This document shows positions 51,893-60,115 of a DNA stretch of 64,000 nucleotides, one piece after another. Every line of letters starts with the position of its first letter. Position 1 is the first letter of the stretch. The stretch lies in contig NZ_CP048209.1 in the NCBI RefSeq assembly GCF_010119935.1, positions 4,219,001 to 4,283,000 on the forward strand, given 5' to 3'. Below the pieces are notes generated by a model that saw only the letters and a list, made by a program, of their open reading frames with translations, made no database searches and was not told where the DNA came from. Both the position numbers and the translations under genes were made by a program. The DNA is from Paenibacillus lycopersici (GTDB taxonomy: Bacteria; Bacillota; Bacilli; Paenibacillales; Paenibacillaceae).

Positions 51893-53109
51893 TCGCCGGC
51901 CTCCCCGGCCGCCTTATCGCGCATCCGCTGCACGATCCGCTCCAGAACGCGCTCCGCCACTTCCCGCTTAGGAAGCTGCGGCAGCGATTCAAGCAGCCCT
52001 TCCTTGCCGTACAGCTGCACGACGTTCGTATCGACGTTGAAGCCCGCCCCTTCCCGGGATACGTCGTTCGCGACGAGCAGATCGCAGTTCTTGCGGACGA
52101 GCTTGCTCATCGCATACTCGGCGACCCGCTCCGTCTCCGCGGCGAATCCGACGAGGAATTGATGCGTTTTGCGCTCGCCGAGCGTCTTCAGGATGTCGGT
52201 CGTCCGCTCCAGCTCGAGGACGAGCTTCTCCTCGCTCTTCTTGATCTTCGTCGGCGCCTGCTCGACCGGCCGGTAATCCGCGACCGCGGCCGCTTTGATG
52301 ACGAGGTCGGCGGCATCGTACCGCTCCAGGACGGCATGCAGCATCTGTTCGGCGGATTCCACGCGCACGAGCTTGACGCCGTCGATCGGCGGCGCGGTCG
52401 TCCGCCCCGCGATCAGCGTCACGTCCGCCCCGCGATTCGCGGCGGCTTCGGCGAACGCGAAGCCCATCTTGCCGGAAGAGTCGTTCGTCAGAAACCGCAC
52501 CGGATCGAGCCGCTCCACCGTTCCGCCGGCGGTGACGATGACGGTCTTGCCGGCAAGCTCGCTGCGCGACGCGAAGAAGCGCTGCACGGCGGCGACGATC
52601 TCTTCCGGTTCCGACAGGCGGCCTTTGCCGACGTAGCCGCATGCGAGCAGCCCGGTGCCCGGCTCGACGAAACGCACGCCGCGCTCGGCCAGCAGCGCCA
52701 TATTCCGCTCTACCGCCGGATGCGCGTACATATGCACGTTCATGGCAGGGGCCACGATGACGGGCGCGGTCGTCGCGAGCAGCATCGTGCTCAGGAAGTC
52801 GTCCGCGATGCCGTTCGCCATTTTCCCTACGATATTGGCCGTCGCCGGCGCGACCAGCACGAGGTCCGCGCTGTCGGCCGCATCGATATGGGCGACGACG
52901 GACGGATCGAATTCGTCGAACGTGTCCAAATAAACGGGATGGCGGGATAATGTCTGCAGTGTCAGCGGCGCGATGAACTTCGTCGCCGACTCCGTCATGA
53001 TGACGCGGACCTTCGCCCCGGCTTGCGTCAGCCGGCTGCAGATCGTCGCCGCCTTGTACGCCGCGATGCCTCCGGAAATCCCCAGCAGTATGGTTTTGCC
53101 TGTAAGCAT
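51889..53109 (-). CDS. coaBC: Bifunctional phosphopantothenoylcysteine decarboxylase / phosphopantothenate-cysteine ligase
   Basis: 406 residues, starting at the ATG at 53109 after AGAGGAGAG (an upstream in-frame extension to 53172 lacks a site). The N-terminal flavoprotein CoaC half has LGISGGIAAYKAA, the catalytic His region FDPSVVAHIDAA, PAMNVHMY and the substrate-recognition cysteine in ACGYVGKGRL. The CoaB half (about 190-406) has VTAGGTVERLDPVRFLTN and KIKKSEEKL. Both steps make 4-phosphopantetheine in CoA synthesis. Confidence 0.96.
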   Translation of the reverse strand: MLTGKTILLGISGGIAAYKAATICSRLTQAGAKVRVIMTESATKFIAPLTLQTLSRHPVYLDTFDEFDPSVVAHIDAADSADLVLVAPATANIVGKMANGIADDFLSTMLLATTAPVIVAPAMNVHMYAHPAVERNMALLAERGVRFVEPGTGLLACGYVGKGRLSEPEEIVAAVQRFFASRSELAGKTVIVTAGGTVERLDPVRFLTNDSSGKMGFAFAEAAANRGADVTLIAGRTTAPPIDGVKLVRVESAEQMLHAVLERYDAADLVIKAAAVADYRPVEQAPTKIKKSEEKLVLELERTTDILKTLGERKTHQFLVGFAAETERVAEYAMSKLVRKNCDLLVANDVSREGAGFNVDTNVVQLYGKEGLLESLPQLPKREVAERVLERIVQRMRDKAAGEAGE

Positions 53110-53440
53110 GGAATTCTCTCCTCTCTTCTTGGCGCAGCCCGCTGCGGGCTTGTCCGAACAGCCCGAGGCCATGCTTCCTATATAATGCGGAAATTATGAT
53201 GCGAATTGGAGGTTTACCTTGCATAAACACGCTCTATCTCATCATATCCATACGCAAAAATATTGCAATTCTTTGTCGTGCCGATGATCGTCATCGCTTA
53301 CGGAACGCTGCCGCCGCGCGGGCCGATCGATTATGGCGGAAGCCGCGATTTTTCCCGCTCGTTCCCCGTCCCAACCAGACATGAGGCGCGCGCGATCCGC
53401 ATAGCATGTACTAAACCATTCATATTGGGGCGGATGACGG
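53110..53440. other. Intergenic region upstream of coaBC and the DUF2663-like gene
   Basis: 331 bp. Contains a short His-rich open frame (listed separately) and a TATAAT at 53181-53186 without a matching -35 on the plus strand. No other gene seen. Confidence 0.5.
53219..53287 (+). CDS. Possible 22-codon histidine-rich short ORF
   Basis: TTG start with GGAGGT 5 nt upstream, a much better ribosome site than most small frames here. The peptide MHKHALSHHIH... has 5 histidines in its first 11 residues and ends at TGA 53285-53287. Resembles an attenuator leader peptide in composition, but no his gene or clear attenuator hairpin follows. The DUF2663-like gene begins 153 bp later. Speculative. Confidence 0.25.
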   Translation: MHKHALSHHIHTQKYCNSLSCR

Positions 53441-53881
53441 ATGCCGTGGCAGGATCATGTTTCAGCCGATGTCGTTTCGACAATCAAGAAGCTGAAGGAC
53501 AGGAAAAAAACGTTAAATCGCTTCAAAGCCTCGTATACCGTGTTTACCATGTTTACGTATGCGTTGTCACTTTTGCTCCTGTTCTCTATCTACCAACAGC
53601 TTTCTCGCATCGGGAACAAGTCCAACCTCATGGAATTCGTAGGAACCATCGCCGGCAATCGCTCTTTCCTGCTTGTCTTCGTCCTGTCGATTTGCGGACA
53701 TACGTATCAACGATACTTGAAAGGGCAATACGAAACCGCCAAAAAGAAATACGAAGCACTCCGGCATGAGACGATCGATTGGATGCAAACCACCTGGTGG
53801 AAAAGCATGAGTTCGGATCTGAAGGACGAAATTTCCGACGAAATGAACGGCGATGACATCAATATTAGCTATAAGAATTAA
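53441..53881 (+). CDS. DUF2663-like (YpbF-type) small membrane protein
   Basis: 146 residues. A basic N-terminal helix, two membrane segments (YALSLLLLFSIYQQL and FLLVFVLSICGHTYQRYL), then a charged helix (QYETAKKKYEALRHETIDW) and an acidic tail. This layout matches my recollection of B. subtilis YpbF (DUF2663). No function known. The ribosome site is weak (GGGCGGATGACGG). Converges on rpoZ with a hairpin between. Confidence 0.6.
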   Translation: MPWQDHVSADVVSTIKKLKDRKKTLNRFKASYTVFTMFTYALSLLLLFSIYQQLSRIGNKSNLMEFVGTIAGNRSFLLVFVLSICGHTYQRYLKGQYETAKKKYEALRHETIDWMQTTWWKSMSSDLKDEISDEMNGDDINISYKN

Positions 53882-53913
53882 CGATACGATTAGCTGTAAG
53901 AACGAGCGGAATG

Positions 53914-53942
53914 AAAAAGGCGCCCGTTCATCCGGCGCCTTC
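53914..53942. terminator. Terminator between the DUF2663-like gene and rpoZ
   Basis: Stem AAGGCGCC / GGCGCCTT (9-nt loop). On the minus strand TTTTTCATT follows, so it fits rpoZ best; it can also serve the plus-strand gene. Confidence 0.7.
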
Positions 53943-54041
53943 TACGGGTGCAACGCTTCATGCTCAACATCGGCTCAGCGGGATGAAAACAGACCGCCAA
54001 CCCAATACGGGAAAGCGGCCTGTTCTTCTACGCGAATGATT

Positions 54042-54257
54042 TCATGCTTCGTCATTCTTGTTCAGCGTGCTCTCGACCACGAGAATGTCGTGGTAGATTT
54101 CTTCCAGCGCAACGCCGACATACTTATGCGATTTCGGATTCCGAATCTCGCTCTTGCTTCCGTCCCGAAGCTTGCGCGCACGGCGCGAGGCTGCGACAAC
54201 CAGCGAATACTTGCTGTCGACTTTCTTCATCATTTCATCGATCGATGGGTACAACAA
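54042..54257 (-). CDS. rpoZ: RNA polymerase omega subunit
   Basis: 71 residues. MLYPSIDEMMKKVDSKYSLVVAASRRARKL is the conserved beta'-latching region (given here as its start and end motifs: SIDEMMKKVDSKYSL and AASRRARKL), followed by VGVALEEI. Stabilises the beta' subunit. Starts 18 bp after gmk in the remA-gmk-rpoZ operon. The 785-bp gap to coaBC, holding the opposite-strand DUF2663-like gene, breaks the direct rpoZ-coaBC linkage seen in B. subtilis. Confidence 0.95.
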   Translation of the reverse strand: MLYPSIDEMMKKVDSKYSLVVAASRRARKLRDGSKSEIRNPKSHKYVGVALEEIYHDILVVESTLNKNDEA

Positions 54258-54275
54258 TGCTCTCTCACCTCACAC

Positions 54276-54893
54276 TCAAGCTTTCTCGGAAGCTTCCTTC
54301 ACTTCTTCGAGTTCTTCGATAAACCGTTCCTTGCGGCAATGCTCCGCCGTAATGATGCATTGGATGCGGTGGCATGCGGCATCGATCTGGTCGTTGACGA
54401 CCGCGTAATCGTAGTAACGGATCAAATTCATCTCTTCCACCGCAACGTTCATCCGGTGGTCGATAATATCGGCATTCTCCGTACCGCGTCCCGTAATGCG
54501 CTGTTTAAGCACGTCAAGGGAAGGCGGCACCAAGAAAATGAAAACGCCTTGAGGGAATTTCTCTTTTACTTTGAGCGCGCCTTGCACTTCGATTTCAAGA
54601 ATGATGTCCTTGCCCGATGCAAGCGTGCGCTCGACGAAATCGCGAGGCGTTCCGTAGTAATTGCCCACGTATTCCGCATGTTCCAGCAGCGCGTCGCGAG
54701 CGATCATCTCTTGGAATTGCTCTCTTGTTTTGAAAAAATAATTGATCCCGTCGATTTCGCCTTGGCGAGGCGAACGCGTCGTTGCCGATACGGAATACAC
54801 CAATTCGTTCTGCTTACGCCGCAGCTCGGCGCATACCGTGCCTTTGCCTACGCCCGAAGGACCGGACAATACGATTAACAATCCTCTGTTCAT
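54276..54893 (-). CDS. gmk: Guanylate kinase
   Basis: 205 residues. GMP + ATP to GDP + ADP. P-loop [12 protein letters not shown]-binding [13 protein letters not shown] and [21 protein letters not shown], and [12 protein letters not shown]. Starts 14 bp after remA. Confidence 0.97.
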   Translation of the reverse strand: MNRGLLIVLSGPSGVGKGTVCAELRRKQNELVYSVSATTRSPRQGEIDGINYFFKTREQFQEMIARDALLEHAEYVGNYYGTPRDFVERTLASGKDIILEIEVQGALKVKEKFPQGVFIFLVPPSLDVLKQRITGRGTENADIIDHRMNVAVEEMNLIRYYDYAVVNDQIDAACHRIQCIITAEHCRKERFIEELEEVKEASEKA

Positions 54894-54907
54894 ATGACTC
54901 CCCGTTA

Positions 54908-55168
54908 CTATTCGTCGTGATCGTCGTCCTTGGTGGAGAGACGATGCGCCACCGTTTCCGGCTGAACCGCTGACAAAATGACATGATCGCTGTCCGTGAT
55001 GATGACGGCACGCGTGCGGCGCCCGTAAGTCGCGTCGATCAGCATATGCCGGTCGCGCGCTTCCTGGATGATCCGTTTGATCGGCGCCGATTCCGGGCTG
55101 ACGATGGAAATGATCCGATTGGCGGAAACGATATTCCCGAAACCAATATTAATGAGCTTTATGGCCAT
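54908..55168 (-). CDS. remA: Extracellular matrix regulator RemA (DUF370)
   Basis: 86 residues from the ATG at 55168 (GGGGGGAAC upstream); an upstream in-frame ATG at 55216 is inside the promoter and unlikely. [19 protein letters not shown] and [20 protein letters not shown] are the family signature. RemA oligomerises and binds DNA to activate biofilm-matrix and osmoprotectant genes in B. subtilis, and lies upstream of gmk there too. The yloC-like gene that usually precedes remA is missing. Confidence 0.95.
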   Translation of the reverse strand: MAIKLINIGFGNIVSANRIISIVSPESAPIKRIIQEARDRHMLIDATYGRRTRAVIITDSDHVILSAVQPETVAHRLSTKDDDHDE

Positions 55169-55207
55169 GTTTATGTTCCCCCCGGTATCTCTCGTGCATG
55201 GATATGA

Positions 55208-55235
55208 ATAGTACACGACTTATAGATAAGTGCAA
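55208..55235 (-). promoter_or_regulatory. Promoter of remA-gmk-rpoZ
   Basis: Minus strand: -35 TTGCAC (55230-55235), 16-bp spacer, -10 TACTAT (55208-55213), 40 bp before the remA start. Confidence 0.6.
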
Positions 55236-55454
55236 GCAATGAAAAAATCCGCAATGGCAGAATATTGCACTATTCTTGACGAAAAAAGTCCGGAGCATAC
55301 GTTACGTCAGCCGTTCCCCGCCTGCGTCAGCAAAGACTTCGAGTCCCTAATTCTAACGCATTGGTAGCGGCATGGCAAGTGCATCCATTGTCTATATTAA
55401 TCCATTTTGAATGGACGAACAAGTGCTAAAGCGCAAACGGGAGTAAAAACGGGG

Positions 55455-57332
55455 TTATATGGTTAAACTGCCCGTTTTTCGCCAAACATACTCCGTCAGC
55501 TTGACCGTCATACCGTAGAACATGAACGGCGTAATGAGATAGATGCCTTTGAAGCAATCCATCGCCGTGTCCAGCAGCTCTTCCGCGATGCGCACGCCTT
55601 CGGCGCGTCCCGCCTCGCCCTCGAGTCCCGCCATCCGCTTGCGAACGTCGTCCGACAGCTGAATGCCGGGCACCTCGTTATGGAGATACTCTGCGTTTCT
55701 GCCGCTGGCAAGCGGCATGATGCCGATGAAGATCGGCACTTGCAGATGCTTCGTCGCTTCCGCGATGCGAACGATCAATTCCTTGTCGTACACCGGCTGC
55801 GTCATGATGTAATCCGCGCCCGTGTCGATCTTCTTCTCGAGCCGCGCGATCGCTTTATCCAAATATTTCACGTTCGGATTGAATGCCGCTCCCGTAATGA
55901 AATTCGCCTTCTGCTTCAGCGGCTTGCCCGAGAACGCCATGCCCTCGTTCAGCTGCTTGATCATCCGGATCATTTCGAACGACGTCAGGTCGTACACGGA
56001 ACTGGAATCCGGCAAATCGCCGAATCTTGCGGGGTCCCCCGTCACCGCCAGCACGTGATCGATGCCGAGCGCGTCCAGCCCCATCATATGCGACTGCGTT
56101 CCGATCAAATTGCGGTCGCGGCATGCGATATGGACGAGCGGCCGAATGCCGACCTGCTCCTGCACCAGCGCCGCAAGCGCGATGTTGCTCATTCGCGTGA
56201 CGGCCAGCGAGTTATCCGCCATCGTCACGGCGTCGGCCTTGACCGCTCTCAGCGCCTTGGCGCCATCCATGAACTTCTGGATATCGAGGTCGCGCGGCGG
56301 ATCGAGCTCGACGATGACCGTATGGCGCCGCTTCACCAGATCGACAATCGTCGCTTCCGCGTTCTCCGCTTCGCGCTTCCGCGCTTCCCTATCCTGGACG
56401 ACGATGCGTTCCGTCCGCGCGGGCTGCTCCGGTTCCGCCGGGTCGACGGCCGCTGCCGGCTGCGGGACGTAGCCGTCCAGCGCCGCCGCGATCGCCGCGA
56501 TATGCTCCGGCGTCGTGCCGCAGCAGCCGCCGATGATGCGCGCGCCGCGATCGGCGAACGTGCGCGCGTACTGCGCGAAATATTCCGGTGTCGTGCCATA
56601 GATGTACTTGCCGTCCACGTAATCGGGAATCCCCGCGTTCGGATAGACCGACAGCGGCAGCCGCAAGTCGCCGCTCAGCGTATCGATGGCGCGAAGAATG
56701 CCGTTCGGGCCGCTGCGGCAGTTGAATCCGACCACGTCGGCGCCTTCAAGCCGCAGGCGTTCGAAGGCCGTTTCGACCGGCTGGCCGTCGATCAGCACGG
56801 CTTCTTTCTCGACCGCGAACTGGCAGATGACCGGCGTCCCGGACAGCCCGCGCACGATACGCAGCGCGATCAGCGCTTCTTCCAGATCGTAGAACGTTTC
56901 GAGCAGAATGCCGTCCACGCCTTCGGTCAGCAGCGCGTCGATCTGCTGGCGGAACAGCCGCTCCAGCTTGCCGGTCGACATGTTCTTGCGCTTGCCGGCC
57001 CGGATGGAGCCCACTGCGCCTACGACGAATGCGTCGCTGCCGACGGCCGAACGGGCAATCCGCACGCCTGCCCGGTTGACGGCTTCGACTTCGTTGTCAA
57101 GGCCGTAATTCGTCAAGCTCGCAAGGTTCGCCGAGAAGGTATTGGTCTCTATGATTCTCGCTCCGGCTTCGTAATAGCGGCGATGCACGTCAGCGATGAC
57201 TTCCGGTCGCAGCAAGTTGAATTCTTCGTAGGAAACGCCGACAGGGAACCCCATCCCGTACAGGTAGGTTCCCATCGCGCCGTCGCCGGTCAAGATACGC
57301 GTTCGCAGCGTTTCCCTTAAATCCGGTTTCAT
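55455..57332 (-). CDS. Bifunctional homocysteine S-methyltransferase / methylenetetrahydrofolate reductase (YitJ type)
   Basis: 625 residues. The N-terminal half (about 1-290) is a homocysteine methyltransferase with DGAMGTYLY, ETNTFSAN, GFNCRSGP and GGCCGTTPEH (the three zinc cysteines). The C-terminal half (about 330-625) is MetF-like, with VELDPPRDLDI, HIACRDRN and GADYIMTQPVYD. It makes 5-methyl-THF and methionine. The ATG at 57332 follows AAGGAG; the gene begins 25 bp after dapF and is probably co-transcribed with it. No SAM riboswitch is seen, unlike B. subtilis yitJ. Confidence 0.93.
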   Translation of the reverse strand: MKPDLRETLRTRILTGDGAMGTYLYGMGFPVGVSYEEFNLLRPEVIADVHRRYYEAGARIIETNTFSANLASLTNYGLDNEVEAVNRAGVRIARSAVGSDAFVVGAVGSIRAGKRKNMSTGKLERLFRQQIDALLTEGVDGILLETFYDLEEALIALRIVRGLSGTPVICQFAVEKEAVLIDGQPVETAFERLRLEGADVVGFNCRSGPNGILRAIDTLSGDLRLPLSVYPNAGIPDYVDGKYIYGTTPEYFAQYARTFADRGARIIGGCCGTTPEHIAAIAAALDGYVPQPAAAVDPAEPEQPARTERIVVQDREARKREAENAEATIVDLVKRRHTVIVELDPPRDLDIQKFMDGAKALRAVKADAVTMADNSLAVTRMSNIALAALVQEQVGIRPLVHIACRDRNLIGTQSHMMGLDALGIDHVLAVTGDPARFGDLPDSSSVYDLTSFEMIRMIKQLNEGMAFSGKPLKQKANFITGAAFNPNVKYLDKAIARLEKKIDTGADYIMTQPVYDKELIVRIAEATKHLQVPIFIGIMPLASGRNAEYLHNEVPGIQLSDDVRKRMAGLEGEAGRAEGVRIAEELLDTAMDCFKGIYLITPFMFYGMTVKLTEYVWRKTGSLTI

Positions 57333-57357
57333 TGTCAAAACTCCTTCGTTATATCTC

Positions 57358-58188
57358 TTACACGGTACCGCCGAACACCTCCGCCGCCGGCCCGGTCATG
57401 TATACGTAGTTCGTCGCTTCGTCCCACTCGATCAGCAGGTCGCCGCCCTTCAGCGAAACCGTCGCCGCCCGGTCCGTCAAGCCGTTCAGTACCGAGGCTA
57501 CTACGGTCGCGCATGCGCCCGTACCGCAAGCCAGCGTCGGTCCTGCGCCGCGCTCCCACACGCGCATGTCCGTATGCTCCCTGGAGCGGACGGTCACGAA
57601 TTCCACATTGATTTTGCGCGGGAACAGCGGATGCACTTCCAATTTCGGTCCCCATGCCGCTAGGTCGAAATTCACCGCGTCGTCGACGTAGATAACGCAG
57701 TGCGGGTTGCCCATCGAGACGGCCGTAAATCTGAATTCTCGTCCGTCCACCTCGATCGCCCGGTCGATGACCGGATTGGCGTCGATCGTCGTCGGCACCT
57801 TCAAGCCTTCCAGGATCGGCTGCCCCATATTGACGCGGACTTTCGCGACTTTGCCGTTGTCCACGGTCAGCTGCACTTCCTGCACGCCGGCGCCGAGCGT
57901 CTCGATCGTCAACGATTCTTGACTCGTCAAGCCTTTGTCGTAGACGTATTTCGCTACGCAGCGAATGGCATTGCCGCACTGTTCCGCTTCGGAACCGTCG
58001 GAGTTGATGATGCGCATCCGGAAATCCGCCTGTTCCGAAGGCAGAATATAGACGAGTCCGTCGGCTCCGATGCCGAAAAAGCGGTTGCAGAGCTGCTCGG
58101 CGAGCTGCGCCGCGTTATCCGGCAGTTTCGTTTCGCCCGCTACGACGATAAAATCGTTGCCCAGTCCATGCATTTTAGTAAAATTCAT
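57358..58188 (-). CDS. dapF: Diaminopimelate epimerase
   Basis: 276 residues. Converts LL- to meso-diaminopimelate for lysine and peptidoglycan. Active-site cysteines in EQCGNAIRC and LACGTGACAT; MHGLGNDFIVV and MGNPHCVIY are conserved. ATG preceded by GAGGGAG. First gene of a two-gene operon with the YitJ-type gene. Confidence 0.97.
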   Translation of the reverse strand: MNFTKMHGLGNDFIVVAGETKLPDNAAQLAEQLCNRFFGIGADGLVYILPSEQADFRMRIINSDGSEAEQCGNAIRCVAKYVYDKGLTSQESLTIETLGAGVQEVQLTVDNGKVAKVRVNMGQPILEGLKVPTTIDANPVIDRAIEVDGREFRFTAVSMGNPHCVIYVDDAVNFDLAAWGPKLEVHPLFPRKINVEFVTVRSREHTDMRVWERGAGPTLACGTGACATVVASVLNGLTDRAATVSLKGGDLLIEWDEATNYVYMTGPAAEVFGGTV

Positions 58189-58578
58189 TATAATTGCACT
58201 CCCTCAGCCCAGTGGCTTTCATTATGCAATTATTATAATTAATTATTGTACTTTAATCTTTGCATTTTTGCATCACTTTCATGTATTTTAATGAGTCTCC
58301 CGTCCTCGAATCCCCTTCTCCGGGGCGTTCTCCCGGGACTTCGCCTTGCGGACACCCGGAAGGTATATCGTCGGATTGCCTTGCAGCGCACTCGGCTGCT
58401 TCGGGCGGATCGCTTTGCATGCCTGAAGCGATGGGCATTAAGTCATAACGCATGCCTTGTTGAACTGAAGAATATGCGGCCGAATGTTCATGGTTGATTG
58501 AATAGAATTATTGCGAATCCCGAAAATCCGACATAATTAGGCATGCCTATAGTTCTTGGAACCTATTAACATTCCCGT
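58189..58578. other. Intergenic region with a dispersed repeat copy
   Basis: The first 60 bp are very AT-rich and hold the dapF promoter region. Near 58310-58400 lies a copy of a dispersed repeat (GGACACCCGGAAGGTATA ... GCAGCGCACTCGG) that recurs at 59860-59930. A perfect palindrome TAGGCATGCCTA is at 58538-58549. No gene with a ribosome site seen. Confidence 0.55.
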
Positions 58579-58608
58579 TTTACAATGTCATAATAATCGC
58601 GATACAAT
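58579..58608 (+). promoter_or_regulatory. Promoter of the RiPP-precursor-like gene
   Basis: -35 TTTACA (58579-58584), 18-bp spacer, -10 TACAAT (58603-58608), 69 bp upstream of the ATG. Confidence 0.6.
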
Positions 58609-58615
58609 TTGTATC
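58601..58615. promoter_or_regulatory. Palindromic operator overlapping the -10 box
   Basis: GATACAA-T-TTGTATC, a perfect 7+7 dyad covering the -10 box of the promoter above. Position and symmetry suggest a repressor site; the cognate regulator is unknown. Confidence 0.5.
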
Positions 58616-58676
58616 ATCGTATTTTCGCAGAGTCGGCGGTACGTACGAACAAAATCTAGAGAAGGCTGGTGTCGGT

Positions 58677-58841
58677 ATGAAGGAAATGGATCAAAGCTCG
58701 TATCATCAGCAAGGCAAGAAAGCGTGGGAGGCTCCTCGGCTCGATGTACTGGACATTCGGAATACGGAGCACGGCGGGCTGGATTGGCAGTTCATTTGGG
58801 ACGGGGACTTCTGGAAGCGGGAAGTTCTGTCGCCGAGTTAA
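58677..58841 (+). CDS. Orphan RiPP-precursor-like peptide with a lasso-type leader motif
   Basis: 54 codons. The N-terminal 30 residues contain WEAPRLDVLDIRNT, which fits the aromatic-x-x-P-x-L-x-x-L-D-(V/I)-x-x-T recognition motif of Firmicute (paeninodin-type) lasso leaders. The rest (EHGGLDWQFIWDGDFWKREV) is rich in Trp, Asp and Gly. With the Thr at leader position -2, the core would start at His32 and lacks an acid at ring position 7, 8 or 9. A core starting at Gly34 would place Asp42 at position 9. No cyclase, protease, RRE protein or transporter gene is nearby. It has its own promoter and an AGAGAAGG ribosome site. It could be a standalone, silent or trans-matured precursor, or a decayed relic. 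Confidence 0.55.
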   Translation: MKEMDQSSYHQQGKKAWEAPRLDVLDIRNTEHGGLDWQFIWDGDFWKREVLSPS

Positions 58842-58919
58842 CGTCAGCGGTGCCCGTTGTTTATAACGAATCGTCGCATTGCGCAAAACCATTCTACTAA
58901 AGATGAGGTGCAGCCCCTA

Positions 58920-59825
58920 ATGGCCCAACTACAGTCCAAGCAATGGTTATTCAAGGCTTTCGCGCTCTTGAGCATCATGCTGCTGCTTCACTTGTTCGCG
59001 CCCTCCGTATCGTTCGCGGCGCAGACCAAAGGGAGCATCGCCGGGCAGGTCACGGACACGAACGGCGATAAAATCAAAGGCGCGGTCGTGAAAGTCACGG
59101 TCGGCGTTCTCCCGGTCCTGGACATCTCGAACGGCGCCGGCAAATATTCGTTGTCGAATTTGAATCCCGGTACTTACAGCGTCACCGCCTCTGCCAGCGG
59201 CTATGCAAGCAAGACGATTACGGGCGTTGTCGTCACCGCCGGCAAGGAAACGACGCTTAACATTCAATTGTCCGCCCTCGGCGTCATTACCGGGAAAGTC
59301 ACGGATACCAGCGGGAAGCCGGTCATCGGCGCTCTGGTTACGGATTCCAACGGAAACACCGTCATTACGAACCTCAGAGGGATCTACACCTTGAAAGACC
59401 TAAATCCCGGCACGTATCCGATCCAGGCTTCGGCTCTCGGCCACGTTCCCAGCGGGGCCAATAACGTCATTGTGACGGAAGGCCATACGACCACGTACGA
59501 TATCCAGCTGGGTATCGATAACGCCGACCCGGTCACGAAATATCACTTCGAGCCGATCTACGGCACCATCGGAAGCAAGCAGTACGTCAAGGGCTTCCAC
59601 GTTTCGCTCCAAGCCAGCGACGGCGCGGGCGGATCCGGCGTGCTCACGCTCAAATACCGCATCAACGGCTCGCTGTTATGGAAAACGTACGACGGCGAAT
59701 TCGATATTATGGCGAATACCACGCATAAGGTGGAGTATTTCGCCGTCGACAATGCCGGCAACACCGAATCCGTCAATGTGATGGACCTGGACAAGGGCAC
59801 CTTTAAAGGAGCGGGGGCCTACTAA
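58920..59825 (+). CDS. Secreted protein with two carboxypeptidase-regulatory-like domains and an OmpL47-type Ig domain
   Basis: 301 residues from the ATG at 58920 (GAGGTG 9 nt upstream). Sec signal peptide (hydrophobic FALLSIMLLLHLFAPSV, cleavage after SFA near residue 35). Domain 1 (about 38-120) and domain 2 (about 121-200) each have the G-x-(V/I)-T-D-T-x-G ... Y-(S/T)-L-x-(D/N)-L-N-P-G-T-Y pattern of CarboxypepD_reg-like folds. The C-terminal third (about 202-301) has DGAGGSGVLTLKYRING and VEYFAVDNAGNTES, typical of OmpL47/Ig-like beta domains. No wall anchor is seen, so it is probably released or loosely bound. Lies 78 bp after the peptide gene and likely shares its transcript. Confidence 0.8.
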   Translation: MAQLQSKQWLFKAFALLSIMLLLHLFAPSVSFAAQTKGSIAGQVTDTNGDKIKGAVVKVTVGVLPVLDISNGAGKYSLSNLNPGTYSVTASASGYASKTITGVVVTAGKETTLNIQLSALGVITGKVTDTSGKPVIGALVTDSNGNTVITNLRGIYTLKDLNPGTYPIQASALGHVPSGANNVIVTEGHTTTYDIQLGIDNADPVTKYHFEPIYGTIGSKQYVKGFHVSLQASDGAGGSGVLTLKYRINGSLLWKTYDGEFDIMANTTHKVEYFAVDNAGNTESVNVMDLDKGTFKGAGAY

Positions 59826-60115
59826 GGAGTCCATCCCCCTAAATCCCCCTTTCCAAGGGGGACCCCGAGGGCTCCGCCCTCTGGACACCCGGATGGTATA
59901 ACGTTGGCGATACTGAGCAGCGCACTCGGGCCACGTCGTGCAGGACTCGCTTTCGTCCCTGGCGGGACACGCTTTACGTTTGGCGGTCGCGAGTGACCTG
60001 CTGTCCCTTGCGGGACCATGAGAACGTGATGCGCCGCTGAGACGCTTGGTGCGGTGAATCGTGCCGGAGTCGCTTTCGTCCCTTGCGGGACACGCTTAAC
60101 TTTTGGCGCGGGAGT
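59826..60115. repeat. Mixed short repeats downstream of the secreted protein gene
   Basis: 59860-59935 matches 58325-58400 (GGACACCCGGATGGTATA, GCAGCGCACTCGG). A 40-bp unit with TCGCTTTCGTCCCT(T/G)GCGGGACACGCTT occurs at about 59958 and 60070, each containing the hairpin GTCCC-x4-GGGAC; a third GTCCCTTGCGGGAC is at 60013. No gene. Confidence 0.65.

Noticed and set aside
53263..53769. Plus-strand frame overlapping the DUF2663-like gene in another frame
   Set aside because: No ribosome site; the overlapping frame from 53441 has coherent membrane segments and charged helices.
57333..58260. SAM riboswitch expected before a yitJ-type gene
   Set aside because: The gap between dapF and the YitJ-type gene is 25 bp and the region before dapF lacks the conserved S-box core, so none is called.
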